Positions 1 through 8,336 of a DNA stretch of 8,336 nucleotides are shown piece after piece (position 1 is the stretch's first letter; each line of letters starts with the position of its first letter). Below the pieces are notes generated by a model. It worked only from the letters and a program-made list of their open reading frames with translations, did no database searches and had not been told where the DNA came from. The stretch lies in the NCBI GenBank assembly GCA_035634055.1, contig DASQDR010000077.1, forward strand, positions 1 to 8,336, written 5' to 3'. The position numbers and the translations under genes are program-made. The stretch is from JAICTV01 sp035634055 (GTDB lineage Bacteria; Planctomycetota; Phycisphaerae; Tepidisphaerales; Tepidisphaeraceae).

Positions 1-177
1 CGTCTGGCAGATCTCGGCGCAGTCCATCATCAGCCGCAGATGGTTCGGCTCGGCGTGCGGCCCGCCCTGCTGGAGGCAATAGGGGATCGTCTGCAAACAG
101 GCCTTGTGGCAGTCGGAGCAGACGGCGATGCAGGCGAGCATCTCGTCGCTCAGGTAATGACCTGACGTGTCGGGCAT
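1..177 (-). CDS. Four-helix bundle copper-binding (Csp-type) protein, N-terminal part
   Basis: The 59 visible codons start at an ATG and run off the left edge, so the C-terminal half is missing. The protein is Cys-rich with helical spacing: C16, C20, C23, C27, C34, C53 and C57, including C-x3-C-x2-C-x3-C and the ending DCAEICQT. This matches the copper-storage protein family (Csp, formerly DUF326), whose members line the core of a four-helix bundle with cysteines that bind many Cu(I) ions. There is no signal peptide, which suggests the cytosolic Csp3 type rather than an exported Csp1. The expected role is buffering or storing cuprous ions; this comes from the family, not from anything shown here. 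A Shine-Dalgarno-like AAGGGAG lies 8 nt upstream and supports this start. No copper-responsive operator was recognised upstream. Family assignment is fairly secure; full length is unknown. Confidence 0.85.
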   Translation of the reverse strand, partial: MPDTSGHYLSDEMLACIAVCSDCHKACLQTIPYCLQQGGPHAEPNHLRLMMDCAEICQT

Positions 178-185
178 GGGGGCAA

Positions 186-192
186 CTCCCTT
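186..192 (-). promoter_or_regulatory. Ribosome binding site of the copper-binding protein gene
   Basis: Read on the minus strand the sequence is AAGGGAG, 8 nt before the ATG at 177. It is a good Shine-Dalgarno match at normal spacing and fixes the start of the partial Csp-type gene. Confidence 0.6.
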
Positions 193-261
193 GTCGATCG
201 CGAGCAGAGAGATGCAACGGGAGTGCCGGAGCGGGGGAAAGGTAATGCGCCCCGCCTCCTC

Positions 262-384
262 GCGCGCCAGAGACGCCCGTCGCTGAGCGCAGCGAAGAGC
301 CGGATGTCACTTCCTCCGCGTCCCAAGGCGCATTGCAGGACATCCGGACCTTCGCTGCGCTCAGGTACCGGCGTCTCGGCGCGC
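262..384. repeat. Long imperfect inverted repeat (REP-like hairpin)
   Basis: The left arm (270-308) and right arm (339-377) are reverse complements at 34 of 39 positions, around a 30-nt loop. Allowing one 1-nt gap, pairing continues outward to about 262 and 384. The centre of each arm has the perfectly matched block CTGAGCGCAGCGAAG, and the inner end the perfect block CCGGATGTC. The stem is far too long for a simple rho-independent terminator and has no T-run. From memory, CTGAGCGCAGCGAAG-like blocks occur in dispersed intergenic repeats of several bacterial genomes, so this may be one copy of a REP/MITE-like family. That cannot be shown from one copy. Confidence 0.75.
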
Positions 385-385
385 A

Positions 386-486
386 GGACTGCATTGAACT
401 GAGACTGCATTGACCGGACTGCATCGACCGAAACTGCATCACCGGGACTGCACCACCGGGACTGCATCGACCTCACCGGACTGATC
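386..486. repeat. Degenerate 14-15 bp tandem repeat array
   Basis: The core ACTGCAT or close variants begin at 388, 404, 418, 433, 447 and 461, with a weaker copy (ACTGATC) at 480. Steps are 16, 14, 15, 14, 14 and 19 bp. The consensus is roughly GGACTGCATCGACC. The array begins right beside the outer end of the right arm of the neighbouring inverted repeat. The step is longer than one helical turn and the units are imperfect, so this could be a decayed microsatellite-like expansion or a set of protein-binding iterons. Nothing in the sequence decides which. Confidence 0.7.
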
Positions 487-588
487 GATTGACGCGTGGG
501 CGCGGAACGATCGTGCGCGAAACGCGCTCGCGAACCCCGAACCTCACCCCCCGCGCCAGCGTCTGAGACCGGTGCGCCGGTCGAAGGC

Positions 589-617
589 TTCCTCCCCCCA
601 TACATCCTCCGTACAAT
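589..617 (+). promoter_or_regulatory. Possible weak promoter for uvrA
   Basis: TACAAT at 612-617 differs from the TATAAT consensus at one base and stands out in very GC-rich sequence. Seventeen bases upstream, TTCCTC (589-594) is only a poor -35 match. It lies about 75 bp before the uvrA start. No SOS (LexA) box was recognised nearby. This is a suggestion only. Confidence 0.22.
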
Positions 618-690
618 CACCCGTTTCCGCTGGGGCCACGGAAGCGCCCTATGCTGATAGACGATCCGGCCGCAGGCGACTCACCCGGGC

Positions 691-3894
<3,204 letters not shown>

Positions 3895-4390
3895 CCGGTC
3901 CGGCCGCGTCGCCCACCGCGACGAGCCGCAGCCCTTCCTGCATCACGCTTTGCTCGGGGCGGGCGGGGTCGTAGTAGACGTTGACGCGGGAGCCGGGCTG
4001 GAGGACCAGGGCGTCGACATCGCCGATCGCGCACGAGCCGGTGGCGAGGGTTCCGGCGGCGGTGCGGAAGGTGTAGCGGGCGACGTGCCAGTCGGTCCGC
4101 CAGGCGATCCTTTCCACGTCCTCAATGACGGCTTCGGCGGTCGCGCCGTTGCCCGCCAGCAGCAGCTCGCGGCGGGTGCGCCGCTCCAGGTCCAGCGCGA
4201 TGGCGGCGGCCAGGGCGCCGGCCCAGTAGAGGGCGGTGGGGTCGCGTCGCGTGCGGATCTGGAAGGCGGCGTACGGGTCGCTCGCCAGCTCGTGGGCCGC
4301 CACCGTCGCCAGGGTGACGGCGGCGGTGAAGCAGCCCAGCAGCCAGAGCGTGGCGGGGATCGAACGGCGAACGGGCCGCGCGTAAGGCAT

Positions 4391-4523
4391 CGACAACAAC
4401 CGTCTCCCGCACCCTAGATCGGCCGGAGCGGCGCACCGCTGCGGCGGCCGGCGCGGGCCGCGAGCGTTTCGCGCCCCGCGACCCTGCCGGTCGTGCCTCG
4501 GGTGACGGGCAGGCCGAGGTACG
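4391..4523. promoter_or_regulatory. Divergent intergenic region with a hairpin-forming sequence
   Basis: This 133-bp region must hold the promoters for the DUF3592-like gene (leftward) and the M50-like gene (rightward). I recognise no clear -35/-10 pair. CCTGCCGGTC (4483-4492) and GACGGGCAGG (4504-4513) pair at 9 of 10 positions around an 11-nt loop. The hairpin ends 2 nt before the GAGGT (4516-4520) that may serve as ribosome site of the rightward gene. It could be an operator or a 5'-UTR structure affecting translation; in such GC-rich DNA it could also be chance. Confidence 0.35.
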
Positions 4524-5141
4524 ATGACGGGCGTGACGGCTGGTGACAAGAACCCGTCAGCCGCCCCGCCGGCATCCGGCCACGGGGGTCGGGCGAAATT
4601 GCCGGCCGCCGGGCCGCGGCTGCGCGCGCTGCTGCTGGCGCCGTTTCTCGTCTACGCGAGCTGGCTGGGCATGCTGGCGACGCACGAATTCGGGCACGTT
4701 CTGCACGCCTGGCTGAGCGGCGGGCAAGTCGAGCGCGTGCTGCTGCCGCCGCTGGGATTCTCGCAGACGATCGTCTGGCCTAACCCGCACGAGCGCTTCG
4801 TCGCCTGGGGCGGGCCGGCGTGGGGCGCGGGGCTGCCGCTGCTGGCGGCGGCGGTGGTTCGCCTCCTCCTGCGCCGCCGCCGCCGCGACGGCGGCCACGT
4901 GCCGGACCTGCTCAAGTTCTTCGCCGGCTTCTGCCTGATCGCCAACGGCGGCTACATCGGCACCGGCTGGTTCGCCCGCGCCGGCGGCGCGGGTGACGCC
5001 GGCGACCTCCTGCGCCTCGGCACGCCGCCGTGGGTGATGGTCGCCTTCGGCGCCGCGTGCCTGGTGATCGGGTTGGCGCTGTGGCACCACGTCACCTGGC
5101 TGACGCGCGCCCACCGCCGCACGGGGTGCGCCCGCGCGTGA
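4524..5141 (+). CDS. Probable M50-like membrane zinc metalloprotease
   Basis: The 205-aa protein has about four hydrophobic segments (roughly 36-52, 97-115, 128-148 and 168-188). The first runs into HEFGH (54-58), a zinc-binding HExxH with catalytic Glu55, embedded as in site-2-type M50 proteases. The usual NPDG third-ligand motif is absent. Instead, a later hydrophobic segment ends in NGGY (141-144), followed by GDAGDLL (157-163), whose Asp158 or Asp161 could supply the third zinc ligand. The first 33 residues are low-complexity and Pro/Gly/Ala-rich, so the real start may be internal. ATG 4524 has GAGGT only 3 nt upstream, and GTG 4533 has it 12 nt upstream. There is no PDZ domain. The substrate is unknown. 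The active-site call is good; actual protease activity is inferred. Confidence 0.68.
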   Translation: MTGVTAGDKNPSAAPPASGHGGRAKLPAAGPRLRALLLAPFLVYASWLGMLATHEFGHVLHAWLSGGQVERVLLPPLGFSQTIVWPNPHERFVAWGGPAWGAGLPLLAAAVVRLLLRRRRRDGGHVPDLLKFFAGFCLIANGGYIGTGWFARAGGAGDAGDLLRLGTPPWVMVAFGAACLVIGLALWHHVTWLTRAHRRTGCARA

Positions 5142-5207
5142 ACGTGGCCCCCGCGCCGCCCGCCGGCCGGACATAAGGGCGGAAGCGCCGGCGACCCCCT
5201 GCCAGCG

Positions 5208-5408
5208 TTACCGCGATTCCATCGCGTCGATCCGGCGGCGCATGTCCGCCATCTGATCCAACGTGAAGGTCATCAGCCCGGCCATGCCATCGAGCATGCC
5301 GAACAGGGCGTTTTCGGTCGGCGTGACCTGCCCCTGGGCCTGGAGCTTCTCGACGTTGGCGCGGATCTCGCGGAGGTAATGGAGCGGGTCGGTGCGTGCG
5401 TCGGCCAT
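5208..5408 (-). CDS. Small conserved-looking protein of unknown function (66 aa)
   Basis: This short gene starts MADARTDPLHYLREIRANV and ends MRRRIDAMESR. The composition is soluble and mixed in charge, with predicted helices throughout: an N-terminal amphipathic helix, a Gly/Met-rich middle (LFGMLDGMAGLM), and a C-terminal helix with Met and Arg at heptad-like spacing. The open frame extends far upstream to 5663, but I placed the start at ATG 5408, because a near-perfect AGAGGAGA lies 7 nt before it and the upstream translation is Arg/Pro-rich and not protein-like. I recognise no family. It may be a small helical protein that self-associates or caps a partner; that is a guess from the helices. 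It converges on the M50-like gene with a 66-bp gap. Confidence 0.7.
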   Translation of the reverse strand: MADARTDPLHYLREIRANVEKLQAQGQVTPTENALFGMLDGMAGLMTFTLDQMADMRRRIDAMESR

Positions 5409-5414
5409 GGCGTG

Positions 5415-5422
5415 TCTCCTCT
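5415..5422 (-). promoter_or_regulatory. Strong ribosome binding site of the 66-aa gene
   Basis: Read on the minus strand it is AGAGGAGA, with GAGGAG ending 7 nt before the ATG at 5408. It is the best Shine-Dalgarno in the window and decides the start of a gene that would otherwise be doubtful. Confidence 0.75.
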
Positions 5423-5505
5423 GCCACGCGAGGATGCCCCACCGCGCGGCCGGCGGGAACCCTAAATCGGAGCGGGCGCCGGCATCGAGAGGCGGAAGAG
5501 TTAGC

Positions 5506-5536
5506 CACCGAGGGGGCATCGATGGACACCGATGGA
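5506..5536. repeat. Short degenerate tandem repeat, CACCGATGGA-type
   Basis: Three consecutive units are visible: CACCGAGGGGG (5506-5516), CATCGATGGA (5517-5526) and CACCGATGGA (5527-5536), preceded by TTAGC. The 10-11 bp unit resembles the GCCACGGATGAACACGGATG-like intergenic repeats I recall from planctomycete and some other bacterial genomes. It sits in the 251-bp gap between the 66-aa gene and the YdjY-domain gene. No gene was found in this gap. Confidence 0.55.
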
Positions 5537-5659
5537 AGATGAGGGTGCGGCGGCGGTGGTTGACGGAGGCGGCGATGGGGCGCGGCGTGCAAGACCACTG
5601 GGGCCGGCGAGCGCCCGTGCCGGCGCGTGATCGGGCCGTGCCGGGTAGGGCTCGCGCGG

Positions 5660-6910
5660 TCACTCCGCCGGCGCGGGGGTGGCCATGTCCTGGTAGCGCT
5701 TTTCGAGCTGGTCGATCAGGCGCTGGACCTTGTCGGCCTCGTCGATGAGGCGCTGCTGCTCGCGGCGGAGCTGTTGGATGACGTCGTAATGCGTCTTGGC
5801 GGCGGTGCGGACGGCGGCGGCCTGGGGGGCGACGGATTGCTCCCAGCGGTCGCGCAGGCGCGCGATCGCCTCGTCGTCGGCGCGGACGCCGGCGCTGACG
5901 TCCGCCGGGCGCTGCGTCGCGCCCGCCTGCGCCTGCGGGATGGCGAGGAACTTCACGCCCGCGCGGCTCAGGGCGTTCATCACGTCGCGCGCCTGCGGGT
6001 TGGCCTCGATCGGGTTGGCGATGGCGACGCGCACGCGCCGCTGCGCACGGTCGTTCTTACGGAGCTGCGCGAGCAGCTCGTCGGGCGAGGCGACGGGCAC
6101 GTCGTCGAGGCGGATCTCGCCGGCGGCGCTGATGGTGACCAGCGGCTGGTCGATCGGCCCGCGGGCTGCCGGCGGCGCGTCGACCTCCGCGCTGGCGGCG
6201 CCGTCGGCCGCCTGCGTCGCGGGGGCGCCTTCCTTTCCCGCCGGCTCGATCACCAACGTGATCTTCGTCCCCGCCGGCGGCATGGCGTCGGAGTTGATCT
6301 CCCACTCCAGCGCTTCGTTGGCGTTGCTGGCCAGCCGGGGGATGTCGATCACGGTCAGGTCGAAGTTGACCACGCTGATGAGGTACCCAGTGCGGTCGGC
6401 GGCGTAGGCGCCGCCGTCCATCAGGCGCGAGCCGGTGAAGATCCACGTGGTCGGTGGCATCTCGCGCTTGGACCGGATGTCGCGCATCAGCCGGTAGGCG
6501 GGCACGAGCTGCGGCTGCCCGTTCTTCTCGAAGACGCAGTGGATCGCCAGCGGCGGGCCCTGGGGCGGGAGCCACTTCTGCGCCGCCTCGCTGTAGCGCA
6601 CCGGCTCGCCGGCGGTCAGCCCGATCATCAGCAGCGCCGCGTGCAGGTGCGACGGCTTCACCGGCGAGCGCAGCACCGACTCGTGCTCGCTGCTGCCGCT
6701 GGCGCAGAGGAAGAACTCGAGCGGCGTCTTGACGTCCAGCGCTTCGCAGTCGACGCGCACGCGCCGGGCCTTCACGTCAATCTCGATTGCCGGGAACTTC
6801 ACCGCCGGCCGCGTCGCGGGCGCCGCGGCGGGCGCGGGAGTCTCCTGGCCGAGGCCAGTCTGCGGCAACAGCAACGCGAGCCCGATGGCGAGCACGAGGG
6901 CGGGGCGCAT
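5660..6910 (-). CDS. Secreted YdjY-domain protein with ExbD/TolR-like domain and coiled coil
   Basis: The 416-aa protein starts with a clear signal peptide (hydrophobic core 4-19, likely cleavage near residue 21). A YdjY-like domain follows (about 38-192), with the family hallmarks LEFFLCASGSSEHESVL, HLHAALLMIGLTAGEPV and WIFTGS...YAADRTGYLISVVNF. An Ala/Pro-rich linker (about 222-253) leads to a segment (about 255-325) that reads like an ExbD/TolR periplasmic domain: VTISAAGEIRLDDVPV, a central beta strand (VRVAIANP), then RDVMNALSRAGVKFLAI. The last 70 residues (345-410) are a charged coiled coil with Gln, Arg and Glu heptads. The YdjY family has no established function. The ExbD-like domain normally sits behind a membrane anchor next to ExbB/TolQ; here it lies inside a secreted protein with no motor partner nearby. 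No clear Shine-Dalgarno precedes the ATG. The YdjY call is firm, the ExbD-like call moderate. Confidence 0.82.
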   Translation of the reverse strand: MRPALVLAIGLALLLPQTGLGQETPAPAAAPATRPAVKFPAIEIDVKARRVRVDCEALDVKTPLEFFLCASGSSEHESVLRSPVKPSHLHAALLMIGLTAGEPVRYSEAAQKWLPPQGPPLAIHCVFEKNGQPQLVPAYRLMRDIRSKREMPPTTWIFTGSRLMDGGAYAADRTGYLISVVNFDLTVIDIPRLASNANEALEWEINSDAMPPAGTKITLVIEPAGKEGAPATQAADGAASAEVDAPPAARGPIDQPLVTISAAGEIRLDDVPVASPDELLAQLRKNDRAQRRVRVAIANPIEANPQARDVMNALSRAGVKFLAIPQAQAGATQRPADVSAGVRADDEAIARLRDRWEQSVAPQAAAVRTAAKTHYDVIQQLRREQQRLIDEADKVQRLIDQLEKRYQDMATPAPAE

Positions 6911-7018
6911 GGCGGGTGAGTGTAACCCCGCTCATGTCCGGCGGCGACGGGAAAGAGCCGCGCGAACCGTTGACGTCAGCGCGCACGCGACCGAAACACT
7001 TCGTCACGTGAACGGGTC

Positions 7019-7036
7019 CGCGAGCCGCTGCTCGCG
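7019..7036 (-). terminator. Hairpin directly after the adenosyltransferase gene
   Basis: CGCGAGC (7019-7025) and GCTCGCG (7030-7036) form a perfect 7-bp stem with a 4-nt loop, beginning 2 nt past the TAG at 7039. On the minus strand no T-run follows, so it is at best a weak or factor-dependent terminator, or a structure that protects the mRNA 3' end. It may limit read-through into the YdjY-domain gene, whose start lies about 110 bp further on. Confidence 0.4.
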
Positions 7037-7038
7037 CG

Positions 7039-7593
7039 CTACGTCGCGTTCCACGGGATGTCGCTCACGCCCGCCTCGTGATTGGCCAGTCGGGCCTGGA
7101 CGAACAGCCAGTCGCTGAGGCGATTGAGGTACGTGAGGACGGTTGCGGGGACCGGCCGGTCCTGCGCGAAGCGGACGAGCTGGCGTTCGGCGCGGCGGCA
7201 GACGGTGCGGGCAACGTGCAGCCGTCCGGCGGCCTCGGAGCCGCCCGGGAGGATGAAGTTGCGCAGCGCCGGGAGCTTCGCGGTGGCGGCGTCGATCTGC
7301 ATTTCCAGCCGGCCGACGGCGGCTTCGTCCAGCGGCGGCAGCGTCGCCGGCACCGCCGCGCCGTCGGCAATCGCCAGGTGCGAACCGATCACGAACAGCT
7401 CGTTCTGGATCTCGCGCAGCGCCGCGCCGCGCTCCCCCGCCCCGGCGGCGACCGCGCACCAGCCGATCACCGCGTTCAGTTCGTCGACCGTTCCGTAACA
7501 CTCGATACGGAAGTCGCTCTTGCTGACCCTTTTCCCCCCGCTGCCGAGCAAGCTTGTGCTACCATCGTCGCCGGCCTTGGTGTAGATTTTCAT
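7039..7593 (-). CDS. PduO-type ATP:cob(I)alamin adenosyltransferase
   Basis: This enzyme transfers the adenosyl group of ATP to cob(I)alamin to make adenosylcobalamin, the B12 coenzyme of mutases and diol dehydratases. The 184-aa length is normal for the trimeric PduO/MMAB family. Visible motifs are the N-terminal ATP loop MKIYTKAGDDGSTSLLG (1-17), ECYGTVDELNAVIG (31-44), ILPGG (114-118), the conserved ARTVCRRAER (128-137), whose Arg and Glu residues line the ATP site, and YLNRLSDWLFVQAR (155-168). The start is uncertain: ATG 7593 begins the conserved region but has GGGGGAAG directly abutting it. ATG 7605 has no ribosome site. TTG 7632 has TGAGGT 7 nt upstream and would add 13 residues. No cobalamin riboswitch or other B12 gene is visible. 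The gene is divergent from the membrane protein at 7715. Confidence 0.93.
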   Translation of the reverse strand: MKIYTKAGDDGSTSLLGSGGKRVSKSDFRIECYGTVDELNAVIGWCAVAAGAGERGAALREIQNELFVIGSHLAIADGAAVPATLPPLDEAAVGRLEMQIDAATAKLPALRNFILPGGSEAAGRLHVARTVCRRAERQLVRFAQDRPVPATVLTYLNRLSDWLFVQARLANHEAGVSDIPWNAT

Positions 7594-7639
7594 CTTCCCC
7601 CGCATGATGGCGCGGCCGCGGCCGGCGATCAAGCGTGGG

Positions 7640-7714
7640 ACCTCAGGGCAGCGCTGCGGGCCTCACCTCTTTCGCCGGGTCCGCTGGACGTTTCATTTCG
7701 GTGCGGGGTGAATC
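7640..7714. promoter_or_regulatory. Divergent intergenic region between adenosyltransferase and membrane protein genes
   Basis: The short gap contains a perfect 10-bp palindrome, GCAGCGCTGC (7648-7657), a possible operator or chance in GC-rich DNA. It also holds TGAGGT on the minus strand (7640-7645), a candidate ribosome site for a TTG start at 7632, and GGGGTG (7705-7710), 4 nt before the rightward ATG. No convincing -35/-10 elements were seen. Confidence 0.35.
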
Positions 7715-8336
7715 ATGTCGGGACGCGGATTCACGCGGGCGGGCGGTGCCGGGGCACTGCTCGTCGGCGCCGCTATATTGACGCTGTGGACCGCCAGCTA
7801 TCGGTGGGCGGCGGAACTGCGCCTTCCGGTGGCTGAAGGGTGCTCGCGGGTGGAGGTGCGGGCGTACCGCGGGCTGCTCGCGGCGCAGCTCGTCCACGAC
7901 GCCGTCGCCGACGCCCCCGGCTCCCTGGCGACCGCCCGGCCCGCCAAAGACTTTAGCGCGTGGTGGGACCAGTTCTACTGGGACGCCTCGTACGCGGGGG
8001 TGGCCTGCGACGAGGGGACCGTGTGGGTGCCGGTCGCCAAGGGCGCCGACACGCACGTGCCGCGGCGGCGGACATCGCTCATCCTGCCCTTCTGGCTCCT
8101 GTTCACCTTCGCACTGCTCGTGCCGGTTGGCCGCTTGTTGGCAGGCTGGCGGACGCGCCACCGCGTGGCCCGCGGGCGGTGCGGCGACTGCGGGTACGAT
8201 CTCGGCGGCTATGGCGGCGAGTGCCCCGCCTGCGCTGCCGCCCGCCCCACGCCGGCGCTGGTGCCGGCCGGCTTGGGCCCCCCGGTGCTGCCGGCGATGC
8301 CCGCGCCGCTATGGATGCGGGCGCACCTGCGGGCCT
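7715..8336 (+). CDS. Two-helix membrane protein with planctomycete CGYDL zinc ribbon, 3' end outside window
   Basis: The frame is open from ATG 7715 to the window edge (207 codons, no stop). A hydrophobic helix near the N-terminus (about 11-29) is followed by a roughly 90-residue extracytoplasmic segment rich in Trp and Tyr (SAWWDQFYWDASYAG, 81-95). A second helix follows (about 121-143). Then comes a cytoplasmic RCGDCGYDLGGYGGECPAC, a four-Cys zinc ribbon (C156, C159, C170, C173), and a Pro/Ala-rich tail. This layout, ending in CxxCGYDLxG...CPxC, is common among uncharacterised planctomycete membrane proteins; the function is unknown. GGGGTG lies 4 nt before the start. A long minus-strand frame across the same stretch is rejected as an antisense shadow, because this frame has coherent helices and Cys pairs. 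Confidence 0.75.
   Translation, partial: MSGRGFTRAGGAGALLVGAAILTLWTASYRWAAELRLPVAEGCSRVEVRAYRGLLAAQLVHDAVADAPGSLATARPAKDFSAWWDQFYWDASYAGVACDEGTVWVPVAKGADTHVPRRRTSLILPFWLLFTFALLVPVGRLLAGWRTRHRVARGRCGDCGYDLGGYGGECPACAAARPTPALVPAGLGPPVLPAMPAPLWMRAHLRA

Larger units (their letters stand above)
178..690. other. Intergenic region between the divergent csp-type gene and uvrA, repeat-rich
   Basis: This 513-bp stretch separates two divergently transcribed genes. I see no credible gene in it: the open frames that cross it are Arg/Ser/Pro-rich with no domain-like pattern. It contains a long imperfect inverted repeat (262-384), a run of six to seven degenerate copies of an ACTGCATCGACC-like unit (386-486), and presumably promoters for both flanking genes. 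The uvrA-proximal part (490-690) holds only a weak -10-like TACAAT. Confidence 0.7.

Noticed and set aside
386..486. Possible CRISPR array
   Set aside because: The units are only 14-15 bp with almost no spacer, are degenerate, and no cas genes are present.
150..620. Minus-strand 156-codon frame across the left intergenic region
   Set aside because: It translates the inverted repeat and the tandem array, is Arg/Ser/Pro-rich, and overlaps the start of the copper-binding protein gene in another frame.
4391..4549. Upstream extension of the DUF3592-like gene to 4549
   Set aside because: The extra 53 residues are Arg/Pro/Gly-rich and would run across the start of the divergent M50-like gene.
5156..5182. 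Possible bidirectional terminator between the M50-like gene and the 66-aa gene
   Set aside because: Only a 6-bp CCGCCC/GGGCGG stem with a 15-nt loop and no T-run; similar pairings are expected by chance in this GC-rich DNA.
5409..5663. N-terminal extension of the 66-aa protein to 5663
   Set aside because: The extension is Arg/Pro-rich, crosses the short repeats, and a strong ribosome site marks the start at 5408.
5627..6919. Plus-strand 430-codon frame opposite the YdjY-domain gene
   Set aside because: It has no signal peptide, domain or balanced composition; the minus strand carries clear YdjY motifs.
6911..7038. Possible small gene between the adenosyltransferase and the YdjY-domain gene (ATG at 7007, minus)
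   Set aside because: The frame runs into the YdjY gene out of phase, has no ribosome site and no protein-like pattern.
7643..8161. Minus-strand 172-codon frame at the right end
   Set aside because: The plus strand of the same stretch encodes membrane helices and a four-Cys zinc ribbon; this frame is Pro/Arg/Gln-rich without structure.

Overview
This is a GC-rich window that most likely comes from a planctomycete, probably of the Phycisphaerae type. That is an inference from gene content. A membrane protein ends in the CxxCGYDL...CPAC zinc-ribbon tail typical of that phylum, there is a secreted YdjY-domain protein, and UvrA carries long extra linkers. There are no tRNA, rRNA, CRISPR or transposase genes.

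Layout. At the left edge is the start of a four-helix-bundle copper-storage-type protein (minus strand, cut by the window). A 513-bp gap follows, with an imperfect long inverted repeat and a degenerate 14-15 bp tandem array. Next comes uvrA (plus strand, 1067 aa), the DNA-damage recognition ATPase of nucleotide excision repair. Its 3' end overlaps, tail to tail, a small two-helix membrane protein resembling DUF3592. Divergent from that gene is a four-helix membrane protein with an HEFGH motif, probably an M50-like zinc protease. It converges on a 66-aa protein of unknown function with a strong Shine-Dalgarno. Further right, on the minus strand, are a secreted protein combining a YdjY domain, an ExbD/TolR-like domain and a C-terminal coiled coil, and a PduO-type ATP:cob(I)alamin adenosyltransferase. 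The right end is an open plus-strand gene for a membrane protein with the planctomycete zinc-ribbon tail; it has no stop in the window.

The genes do not form one obvious pathway. They look like ordinary chromosomal housekeeping and lineage-specific genes in small transcription units: DNA repair, copper storage, B12 cofactor assimilation and envelope proteins. I do not see a convincing new multi-gene system. The observations most worth following are the palindromic element read in frame inside uvrA, the second expanded uvrA linker with a 21-bp tandem repeat, the YdjY-ExbD-coiled-coil architecture, and three kinds of intergenic repeat that look like dispersed genomic families.
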